NCBI GenBank assembly: GCA_004322045.1
Contig: SCRN01000018.1
Span: 1-64,000 of the forward strand
Reading direction: 5' to 3'
Source: Paraburkholderia sp.
Lineage (GTDB): Bacteria; Pseudomonadota; Gammaproteobacteria; Burkholderiales; Burkholderiaceae
Length of the DNA: 64,000 bases
The notes under the pieces were generated by a model. The model was not told the DNA's origin, did not search any database, and worked only from the letters and a program-made list of their open reading frames with translations. Shown one piece after another: positions 7,974 through 15,312 of the stretch (its first letter is position 1; the number at the start of each line of letters is the position of its first letter). Both the position numbers and the translations under genes were made by a program.

Positions 7974-8702
7974 ATGATTAGACCCGATCGCCTGCGAGCG
8001 CTGGCCGATGCGCTCGCCAAGCACAGCGTCATGCGCCTGCGCGACGCGGCCGCTTTGCTCGGCGTGTCGGAGATGACCGTACGGCGCGATATCGCCGCCA
8101 ATCCCGAGCGCTTCACCTATCTGGGCGGCTATATCGTGAGCACCGCGAGCGTGCCGAACGCCGCCGGTTATTCGCTCGAGCAGGAGCAAGACCACTTCGC
8201 GCAAGCCAAGGCGCAAGCGTCGGCCCATGCCGCGCAATTGATCGTCGATAACGAAACCATCTTCATCGACTGTGGCACGACGCTCACCACCCTCGCGCGT
8301 CTCATCCCGGCGCAGGTTCAAGTCACTGTCGTCTGCTACTCGCTCAATATCGCCGAGATCCTGCGGCGCATGCCGAACGTGCGGATGATCTTGCTCGGCG
8401 GCGTATACGTGCCCTCGTCGGATTCGTTTGCGGGTGACGAGAGCCTAGAGATGCTGCGGCGAATGGGCATCAACAAGGCCTTCATTTCGGCGGGCGGCGT
8501 GGACAGCGCGCGTGGCGTGACGTGCTGGAATTTCCATGAAGTCGCGATCAAGCAAGCCGCCATGACGAGCGCCGTCGAACGCTATCTTGTCGCCGACACG
8601 AGCAAATTCGGAGTGGTCAAAGCCGTGCGCTTCTCGCAGGTCGACGAGTTCGATTCGATCATCACCGAAAACGGGCTCGAGCCGCGCGAGCGCCGGGCAT
8701 AA
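7974..8702 (+). CDS. DeoR family transcriptional repressor of the sugar operon
   Basis: The 242-residue protein has the DeoR-type N-terminal helix-turn-helix (LRDAAALLGVSEMTVRRDI, about residues 22-40) and the C-terminal sugar-phosphate sensing domain with the family stretches FIDCGTTLTTLA, VTVVCYSLNIAE, LLGGVYVP and VADTSKFG. Such repressors usually release DNA on binding a phosphorylated sugar made by their own pathway, here most simply deoxyribose-5-phosphate. The gene converges on the last gene of the transporter operon (44-base gap). It therefore sits at the far end from the operon promoter, where a matching palindrome lies at 18743-18757. Confidence 0.9.
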   Translation: MIRPDRLRALADALAKHSVMRLRDAAALLGVSEMTVRRDIAANPERFTYLGGYIVSTASVPNAAGYSLEQEQDHFAQAKAQASAHAAQLIVDNETIFIDCGTTLTTLARLIPAQVQVTVVCYSLNIAEILRRMPNVRMILLGGVYVPSSDSFAGDESLEMLRRMGINKAFISAGGVDSARGVTCWNFHEVAIKQAAMTSAVERYLVADTSKFGVVKAVRFSQVDEFDSIITENGLEPRERRA

Positions 8703-8746
8703 CGCAGCGCGCCGCGGCTCGCGGCGCCCGTCGTTCGTATGCCGGG

Positions 8747-9781
8747 TCAGTTGCGCCGGCGCAGCACGAACAGCACGCCCGCGACGAGGATGAACGCGCC
8801 GACGATCACCTTCTGCCAAGTGCTGGGCACGCCCACGAGAATCAGCGTGTTGTCGACGAGCGTAACGAGCGCGACGCCAAGCAGCGTGCCGAGCACGGTG
8901 CCGCTGCCCCCAGTGATGCGTGCGCCGCCAAGAATCACCGCGGCGATCACGTCGAGCTCGGAACCCACGAGATCGAACGGATTGGCGAGCCGATTATTGG
9001 CGACATGCAAGATGCCAGCGATGCCGGCCAGCATGCCCGTATAGCCGAATACGAACACATGCACGGCCCGCAGGTTGTAGCCGAGGCGCTCGGCAATCGC
9101 CAAGCTGCCGCCCATCGCGTAGACCGCGCGTCCCATCATCGTCCGGTTCAACAGCCACCATGTAAGCGCCGCAGCGGCGAAGAGCGCGAGCACGGAGACG
9201 GGCAGCACCGCATTGAGGCCGTCGACGGTGTGATAGGCCAACAACTGAATGCGGCCGAAACGATCCATGCTGTGCGGGATGTTCATGAAGAACGTCGTCC
9301 CGACGAACGTGAGCAAGAGACCGCGGTAAAGATATTGCGTGCCGATCGTGACAATCAGCGAAGGCGCCTTCAAGCGATGCACGAGCAAGCCGTTGAGCAC
9401 CCCGAGCACGACGCCGCCGATCGCGCCCGCGAGCAGGATGAGCCAGAACGGTGCGGCGGGCCACCAAGCGAATACCGCCTTCGTGATCGAGTACATCGTC
9501 AGCGCGGCGATGGCGGTAAACGACACGTCGATGCCGCCCGCGGCAAGCACGACTAGCGTGCCTAGCGCGAACAGCGTCGTCGTCGTCGCCGAATGCAACA
9601 GGTCGAACAGCGTCGCCCACTGCAGAAAGCGCGGGTTGATCGCCGCCACCACGATGCAGGAGAGCACGATCAAGCCCGCAGGCAGCCATTCGGGACGGCG
9701 CGCAAGCTTCGTGCGCCAATCGGGCGAGCGGGGCCGCTCGGTCATTTCCGCAGTATCGGTGGAGCGCATTGTCTGGTTCAT
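8747..9781 (-). CDS. sugar ABC transporter permease (RbsC/LsrD type), second permease
   Basis: The 344-residue hydrophobic protein has the many membrane helices of the ribose-type permease family and the conserved cytoplasmic stretch GSELDVIAAVILGGARITGGSGTVLGTLLG before the last helices. It pairs with the permease at 12556-13620 to give a heterodimeric channel, as in the LsrC/LsrD arrangement, whereas ribose systems normally use one permease gene. It is the last gene of the operon. A Ser/Thr/Arg-rich N-terminal tail of about 35 residues precedes the first helix. Confidence 0.9.
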   Translation of the reverse strand: MNQTMRSTDTAEMTERPRSPDWRTKLARRPEWLPAGLIVLSCIVVAAINPRFLQWATLFDLLHSATTTTLFALGTLVVLAAGGIDVSFTAIAALTMYSITKAVFAWWPAAPFWLILLAGAIGGVVLGVLNGLLVHRLKAPSLIVTIGTQYLYRGLLLTFVGTTFFMNIPHSMDRFGRIQLLAYHTVDGLNAVLPVSVLALFAAAALTWWLLNRTMMGRAVYAMGGSLAIAERLGYNLRAVHVFVFGYTGMLAGIAGILHVANNRLANPFDLVGSELDVIAAVILGGARITGGSGTVLGTLLGVALVTLVDNTLILVGVPSTWQKVIVGAFILVAGVLFVLRRRN

Positions 9782-9832
9782 AGTCGCGAGTCGTGACGCT
9801 GGGTTCGTGTCGATGCCATGCCGCGGCGCCTC

Positions 9833-11401
9833 TCAAGCCGCCTGTGCGAGCAGCGCGCGGTAAAGCTCGGCCTCGGTCAATTCCGCCGCTCGGTACTCGC
9901 CCGTCATGCGGCCCTTGCTCATCATCAATATCCGATCGCAGTTCTGCAGCAATTCGGGTAAATCGTCGCTGATCAGCACGATGCCGATGCCACGCTCCGA
10001 AAGCCCCTGCATGATGCGATAGATGATGTCCTTCGAGCCTACGTCGACGCCCACCGTCGGCCCGTGCAGGATCAGCACGTGCGGATCGATCGCGAGCCAA
10101 CGGCCGATCAACACGCGCTGTTGATTGCCGCCCGAGAGCGATTGCACGGGCTTGTCGATGTCCGGCGTGGCGATCTGCAGCTCGGTCACGGTGCGCTCGG
10201 CCAGCTCGCGCGAGCGCTTGCCGTCGAGCTGGCCGAAGCGGTCGCGCAGGCTCGAGATCATCGCCGTGACGACGTTCTCGCGAATCGATTTGTCGAGAAA
10301 CAGCCCTTCGCTCAAGCGGTCTTCGGGCACATAGCCGATGCGGTGCCGTTTGGCGTCGGCCGGCGTGGACAGTGCGACCGGCTGGCCATCGAGCGTGATG
10401 GTCCCGGCGTCGGCCGGCGCGACGCCCGCGAGCGCGCGCGCGAGCTCGTTGCGGCCCGAATCGAGCAAGCCCGTCACGCCCAAGATCTCGCCGCGATGCA
10501 GTGCCAATGAGACGTCGCGGAAAAGTCGCCCGCGGCCAAGCCCGCGCACGTCGAGCACGACTTCGGCCGCCTCGTGGCTTTGCGTTCTGTAACGCGTATG
10601 CGCAAGCTCGCGGCCCGTCATGAGTTCGCTCAGTTGCGCCTTCGTATAGTCGGCGATCGGTCCTTGCGCCACCTTCTGCCCATCGCGCAACACGATGACT
10701 TCGCCGCCGATCGCATAGCATTCGTCGAGCTTGTGGCTCACGAACAGCACCGTCACCCCTTGCGTGCGCAACGAGGTCAACACGGCGATCAAGTTCGCCA
10801 CTTCCTTTTGCGTGAGCGAGGTCGTCGGCTCGTCCATGATCACGAACTTCGCTTCGCTCGCAATGGCGCGCGCAATCGCGACGAGTTGGCGTGTCGCCAA
10901 CGGCAACGCCTCGATCAGCGTCCCTTGAAAGTCCGCGTCCGAGGGCAAGCCCACGGCTTGCAGCGCACGCCCCGCCCTCTGCAGCAATGCACGCCGATCG
11001 AAGGTGCGAGCGAGACGCCCGTCGTGTTCGGCCAACTCCGAGGTGAGCGCCACGTTCTCCGCGACACTCATGTTCGGCAGCAGCGATAAATCTTGATAGA
11101 CCGTTTCGATACCCGCCGCGAGCGCCTCGAGCGGCGTGAGCCGCGCGTGACGTTTGCCTTCGATGACGAGCTCGCCTTCATCCGGCGGCTGCGCGCCGGA
11201 AATGATCTTGATCAGCGTGCTCTTGCCGCAGCCGTTTTCGCCGAGCAAGTGATAGATCTGCCCGCGCGCGAACGAAAGCGTGACGCCGCGCAGCGCATAC
11301 ACGCCCGTGAAGCGCTTGTGCACATCGATCACTTGCAGCAGAAAATCCGAAGCACCTTTCTCGTCGCTCATCGTCATGCTGTTCGCCCGCATAGAATCCA
11401 A
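9833..11401 (-). CDS. sugar ABC transporter ATP-binding protein, double-domain RbsA type
   Basis: The 522-residue protein has two ABC domains in tandem. The first has a Walker A GENGCGKSTL near residue 55 and Walker B FVIMDEPTTSL; its signature is degenerate (LPLATRQ). The second has the divergent P-loop GLLDSGRNEL typical of this subfamily and a good signature LSGGNQQRV with Walker B-like VLILHGPTVGVDVGSK. The pattern of one canonical and one divergent site is normal for RbsA/MglA/XylG proteins. Usually one polypeptide per transporter energises two permeases. It lies between the binding protein and permease genes. Confidence 0.92.
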   Translation of the reverse strand: MDSMRANSMTMSDEKGASDFLLQVIDVHKRFTGVYALRGVTLSFARGQIYHLLGENGCGKSTLIKIISGAQPPDEGELVIEGKRHARLTPLEALAAGIETVYQDLSLLPNMSVAENVALTSELAEHDGRLARTFDRRALLQRAGRALQAVGLPSDADFQGTLIEALPLATRQLVAIARAIASEAKFVIMDEPTTSLTQKEVANLIAVLTSLRTQGVTVLFVSHKLDECYAIGGEVIVLRDGQKVAQGPIADYTKAQLSELMTGRELAHTRYRTQSHEAAEVVLDVRGLGRGRLFRDVSLALHRGEILGVTGLLDSGRNELARALAGVAPADAGTITLDGQPVALSTPADAKRHRIGYVPEDRLSEGLFLDKSIRENVVTAMISSLRDRFGQLDGKRSRELAERTVTELQIATPDIDKPVQSLSGGNQQRVLIGRWLAIDPHVLILHGPTVGVDVGSKDIIYRIMQGLSERGIGIVLISDDLPELLQNCDRILMMSKGRMTGEYRAAELTEAELYRALLAQAA

Positions 11402-11446
11402 CCGCTGCCCGGCGCGCGCGGCGCGAAGCCGCGCGCCTGCCGCCGT

Positions 11447-12457
11447 TTAGAAGTTGTACTGCTTGTAGTTCGACTTATCGACGCTGACCCAACCTTGTCC
11501 GCGCACGATCACGCCCTTGCCGGGCCCCTTCGTCACGGTCACCTTCTCGTAGCCGGGCAAGCCGAGGTTCGTGCCGTTCTGCACGGTCTTGCCGTCGAGC
11601 AGCATCTTGGCGATCTTGTTCATCGCTTCTCCGGCGAGCTTCGGATCCCAGAACGCAATGCCGTTGATCGCGCCGCTTTCGAGGAACTTGCCCGCTTCGG
11701 TGGGTAGGCCCGTGCCATAGACGCACACTTTGCCGACGAGGCCGGCCTCTTCGACAGCGCGGCCGATGCCGAGCACATCGAGCGAAGACGAGCCTTGGAA
11801 GCCCTTGATGTCCGGGTGCTTGCGCAGCACTTCCTTCGCCTGCTGGTAAGCGTGCTCGCCGTCGTTGTTGGTTTCGATGTTGGTTTCGACGAGCTGCATC
11901 TTCGGGTACTTCTTCTTCGCATTGTCGATGCCGCCGTCGGCCCACTGCACTTGCGAGCGGCTGCCGAGCGAGCCGACGAACGTCGCCCATTTGCCGTCCT
12001 GATGCATGCAGCTCGCCAGGCGGTCGTTGAGCGCCGCGCCGTAGGCGCTGTTGTCGAACGCTTCGACGTCGACCATCGTGTTCTTCTCGTTGTCGGCCTC
12101 GTGCGTGACGACCTTGATGCCGCGGTCCATGGCCTTCTTCAGCGCAGGCTCGAGCGTCGGCGGATCGTACGGGACGACAGCGATCGCACTGACCTTCTTC
12201 GCGATCAAGTCTTCGATGATCTTCAATTGCTGCGCGGCATCGGCCTGACCCGGTCCGGTCTGGTAGGTGGTGACGCCGGGGTTGTCCTTGGCGAACTCCT
12301 TGACGCCTTCTTCCATTCGATTGAACCAGCTGATGCCGGTCACCTTCACGACCGTGACGATCGTTTGATTGGTCGCCGCCTGGGCGGCGAACACGACGCC
12401 CGCGCCGAGCGCGCAAGCCGCGAGCGCGAGGCTCGTTCGTTTCAGCTTCATCTGCAA
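11447..12457 (-). CDS. periplasmic sugar-binding protein (LsrB/RbsB family)
   Basis: The 336-residue protein starts with a Sec signal (LALAACALGAGVVFAAQAA, cleavage near residue 28) and continues as a type I periplasmic-binding fold: KVTGISWFNRMEEGVKEF, then DAAQQLKIIEDLIAKKV, and IAVVPYDPPTLEPALKKA. The closest families by eye are LsrB/RhaS-like receptors. The neighbours (DeoC, kinase, mutarotase) argue for a pentose or deoxypentose ligand and not the autoinducer AI-2. It is transcribed between the first permease and the ATPase gene. Confidence 0.9.
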   Translation of the reverse strand: MQMKLKRTSLALAACALGAGVVFAAQAATNQTIVTVVKVTGISWFNRMEEGVKEFAKDNPGVTTYQTGPGQADAAQQLKIIEDLIAKKVSAIAVVPYDPPTLEPALKKAMDRGIKVVTHEADNEKNTMVDVEAFDNSAYGAALNDRLASCMHQDGKWATFVGSLGSRSQVQWADGGIDNAKKKYPKMQLVETNIETNNDGEHAYQQAKEVLRKHPDIKGFQGSSSLDVLGIGRAVEEAGLVGKVCVYGTGLPTEAGKFLESGAINGIAFWDPKLAGEAMNKIAKMLLDGKTVQNGTNLGLPGYEKVTVTKGPGKGVIVRGQGWVSVDKSNYKQYNF

Positions 12458-12555
12458 TGTCTCCTTCCCCGCCCCTTGTTTGCGCTGACGGACGCCCGAG
12501 GCCAGATGTCCGCCGACTACCGAACCCGCTATGGCGGTTTACCGCGCCGCCCGAT

Positions 12556-13620
12556 TCACCGTCTGCCCGCTCCGCTCTGGCCGGGCTCGCCGCTGCGCGG
12601 CTTATCCGCACGCGCGAGACCGAAGATCGCCCGCAGTTGGCCGCCGTCCGCGAATGCGAGCGAGACGAGCAGTAGAAAGCCCCATGTGCAATCGCCGAAG
12701 AACTGGGACACGTTGAGCAGATTGAACAGACTCGAAAGCAGTTGCAGCACCGTCGCGGCAAAGAACACGCAGACGATGCGACCGTAGCCGCCGGCCGGAT
12801 TGACGCCGCCCATGACGGCGATGAGGATCGCGATCAACAAATACGAATTGCCGTAATCCCATTTCGCGCTGAGCGTGTGCGAAACGCTCACGAGCCCAGC
12901 GAGCGAGGCCAGCACGCCGCACATCGTGTAGGTGGCGATCAGCATACGCTCCCGGCCGATGCCGGCATAGAACGCGGCGCGCTGGTTCGTGCCCATCAAG
13001 TACAACCGCAGTCCGAACGGCGTGCGCTTTAACAGCCAGCCGAGGATCAGCACGGCCGCGATGAAGATGCAAAACGAGATCGGTATGTCGAAGACGGTGC
13101 CGTTGCCGATATCCGCGAGCGGTTCGACGTAGTCGACGTGCACCGACGCGCCGTTGCTCAGCGCGACCGCGAATCCGGTGAAAACCAGTTGCGTGCCGAG
13201 CGTGGAGAGGATCGGCGTCAGCCGCAGCCGAGCGATGATCAAACCGTTGATCATGCCGCCGGCGAAGCCCATCGCCACCACGATCGCGCAAAAGAGCGTC
13301 GTGTAGAGCACCGGCGAATCGTCGCCGCTCACCCACTTGGGCACGACGAGCGCGGCGATCATGCCCGATAGGTTCGCCAGCCCCACGCCCGACAGGTCGA
13401 TGCCGCCGTTGCCAGAAAGCATCGACAGCATGATGCCGAGCGCGAGCAGACCGACTTCTGGCAGTTGCGAACCCATCGATTGAAGATTGTCGATCGACAC
13501 GAATTGACCGTGCGAAAGCCACACGGCAACCACCACGACGAGCACGTTGACGCCCAGCAGAAAGTTCAACTGCCGGTCGCCGAACCAACCGGCGAGAACG
13601 AACGAGCTTTTCCCTTTCAT
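12556..13620 (-). CDS. sugar ABC transporter permease (RbsC/LsrC type), first permease
   Basis: The 354-residue integral membrane protein has the RbsC-family helices and the conserved stretch SYLLIAILIAVMGGVNPAGG, corresponding to the EAA-like coupling loop for the ATPase. It is homologous to, but clearly different from, the permease at 8747-9781, and the two probably form one heterodimeric pore. A 168-base gap separates it from the upstream kinase gene, the largest gap in the operon; an internal promoter there is possible but I could not identify one. Confidence 0.9.
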   Translation of the reverse strand: MKGKSSFVLAGWFGDRQLNFLLGVNVLVVVVAVWLSHGQFVSIDNLQSMGSQLPEVGLLALGIMLSMLSGNGGIDLSGVGLANLSGMIAALVVPKWVSGDDSPVLYTTLFCAIVVAMGFAGGMINGLIIARLRLTPILSTLGTQLVFTGFAVALSNGASVHVDYVEPLADIGNGTVFDIPISFCIFIAAVLILGWLLKRTPFGLRLYLMGTNQRAAFYAGIGRERMLIATYTMCGVLASLAGLVSVSHTLSAKWDYGNSYLLIAILIAVMGGVNPAGGYGRIVCVFFAATVLQLLSSLFNLLNVSQFFGDCTWGFLLLVSLAFADGGQLRAIFGLARADKPRSGEPGQSGAGRR

Positions 13621-13788
13621 AAGCGATGCCTTTATTCGTGATGCGCGATGCCTGTGCCGTTGCCGCTCGCGGCTCCGGCCGGTGCTCGCGCCATGCTTAC
13701 TGCAACGCCAAATATCCTATGCGGGTCCAACCGTGCGGCCGCCATTCATACCGGCCGTCGCGCTTTGCAGCGATTGCGTGCGAGGCCG

Positions 13789-14733
13789 TCACACAGCAGC
13801 AGAAACGGCAGTGCCCGCGCCGATCAGCGCGTTGACCTCGCTCAAGCGCGGCATCGACGGCGCCGTGCCCGGGCGTGTGACCGAAATGCCCGCGAGCGCG
13901 CAGCCGAAACGCACCGCAGCGAGCGGTGGCTCGCCACGCGCGAGCGCGGCAGCGAATCCGCCCGTGAAGCCGTCGCCCGCGCCGGCCGTCTCGATCACCG
14001 GGCCGCAGCGATAGGCCGGCACGAGTTCCGATTGCGCGCGCGAATGCAGCAGTGCGCCCGCTTCGCCCAAGGTCACGATCACGGTTCGCACGCCTTTCGC
14101 AAGCAGCACCTCGGCGGCGCGGCGCGCGTCGTCGGGCGTGGCGATCTCGATGCCCGTGAGCGCGGCCGCTTCGGTCTCGTTCGGCGTGATGTAATCGCAC
14201 AGCGTAAAAATGTCGTCGGGCAGCGGTAGTGCGGGCGCGGGATTCAACACCGTCGTCACCCCGTGTTTGCGCGCAAGCTCCAACCCGCGGCGCGCCGCCG
14301 CGACCGGCTGCTCCAGCTGCGTGACGAACACCTGCGCGGCGGCAATGTCCGCTTCGATCGCTTCCGCGTCGGCCGGGCCGAGCGTGCCCGCCGCTCCCGC
14401 CGCGACGATGATCGCGTTGGAGCCGGTTGCGGCGTCCACGAAGATATGCGCGGCGCCTGTCGCCATGCCTTCGACGACGGTCGCGCGGGCCGTGATGCCT
14501 TCGGCCTGCCAGGTTTCGCGGGCGATCGCGCCGAACGCGTCATCGCCCAAGCGGGTGCAGAACACCACATCGGCGCCCGAACGAGCGGCCGCGACCGCTT
14601 GGTTCGAGCCTTTGCCGCCCGGCCCCATCGCGAACGAGGAACCGGCGATCGTCTCGCCGATCACGGGCATGCGCTCCGCCCGGAATGCGAGATCGGTCAC
14701 GTAGATGCCTAGGATGACGACGCGCCCGTTCAT
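13789..14733 (-). CDS. PfkB family sugar kinase, probable deoxyribokinase/ribokinase
   Basis: The 314-residue protein has the ribokinase layout: an N-terminal sugar-binding part (GGKGSNQAVAAARSGADV near residues 39-56) and the C-terminal anion-hole/catalytic motif ETAGAGDGFTGGF. It transfers the ATP gamma-phosphate to the sugar O5. In E. coli ribokinase the start of the sugar site reads LGSINAD, whose Asn contacts the ribose 2-hydroxyl region; here it reads LGIYVTD, with Val in the Asn position. Loss of that polar residue fits a 2-deoxy sugar, and deoC in the same operon would cleave the product. It lies three bases after the mutarotase gene. Substrate assignment is inference. Confidence 0.88.
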   Translation of the reverse strand: MNGRVVILGIYVTDLAFRAERMPVIGETIAGSSFAMGPGGKGSNQAVAAARSGADVVFCTRLGDDAFGAIARETWQAEGITARATVVEGMATGAAHIFVDAATGSNAIIVAAGAAGTLGPADAEAIEADIAAAQVFVTQLEQPVAAARRGLELARKHGVTTVLNPAPALPLPDDIFTLCDYITPNETEAAALTGIEIATPDDARRAAEVLLAKGVRTVIVTLGEAGALLHSRAQSELVPAYRCGPVIETAGAGDGFTGGFAAALARGEPPLAAVRFGCALAGISVTRPGTAPSMPRLSEVNALIGAGTAVSAAV

Positions 14734-14736
14734 CGA

Positions 14737-15225
14737 TTAGCCTCCCGTGCGTGCGCCGCCGGCGTCGAGCGGCGCGTCGGGAGCGAGCATGACGCCCTTG
14801 GTGAAGATGAAGCAGCCGTAGCCGCGCGTTTCGCCCGTGGCGATGACGCAGTACGCTTTGCGCGCGCGGGCATAGAAGGCATGCCGTTCGATCGACGCGA
14901 ACGGCACCGGGCGGTTTTCGGCTTGGTCGACTTCACGTTGCGCCTCGCGTTGCACCGTAGGCAGCGCCTGCGGATCGCCAACCACCTCCATCCGCATCGC
15001 CGGGGCTTCGACATAGGTGTCGAGCGGCAGCACCGAGAGCACGGCACGCACGGCGCGGGCCGAATCGACGCCGTCCATGCGCAGCAGCGTGCCGGTGACG
15101 GTTGCCCGCGCAACCGAGTCGGCCGGGAAGTTGGCGTCGCAAATCACGACTTCATCGCCATGGCCCATCGCGCGCAGCGCATGCAGGATGTCGGCGTTCA
15201 AAAGCGGGTCGAGGTTCTTCAGCAC
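14737..15225 (-). CDS. RbsD/FucU family sugar mutarotase
   Basis: The 162-residue protein begins with the family signature LLNADILHALRAMGHGDEVV with the active-site His at position 22 as in FucU, and continues VICDANFPADS. These proteins speed anomer or ring-form exchange so that the kinase or isomerase receives the right form. It is about 20 residues longer than E. coli FucU, with an Ala/Gly-rich tail. It lies directly before the kinase gene (three-base gap), consistent with feeding the correct anomer of the imported sugar to it. Confidence 0.88.
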   Translation of the reverse strand: MLKNLDPLLNADILHALRAMGHGDEVVICDANFPADSVARATVTGTLLRMDGVDSARAVRAVLSVLPLDTYVEAPAMRMEVVGDPQALPTVQREAQREVDQAENRPVPFASIERHAFYARARKAYCVIATGETRGYGCFIFTKGVMLAPDAPLDAGGARTGG

Positions 15226-15312
15226 AATGTCTCCATGAGTCGTTATCGGGTTCCGTCACGGCGGACGCGGAGGCGGCCGCGATCGCATTCGCTACGCTAC
15301 GCGGCACGACAG

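Noticed and set aside
8994-10721. Very long reading frame on the minus strand across two transporter genes
   Set aside because: It is Arg-rich shadow sequence of the RbsC- and RbsA-type genes in another frame, without a domain.
12602-13588. Alternative minus-strand frame over the first permease gene
   Set aside because: Arg/His-rich composition is typical of an off-frame reading of GC-rich coding DNA; the overlapping permease frame has clear membrane helices and family motifs.
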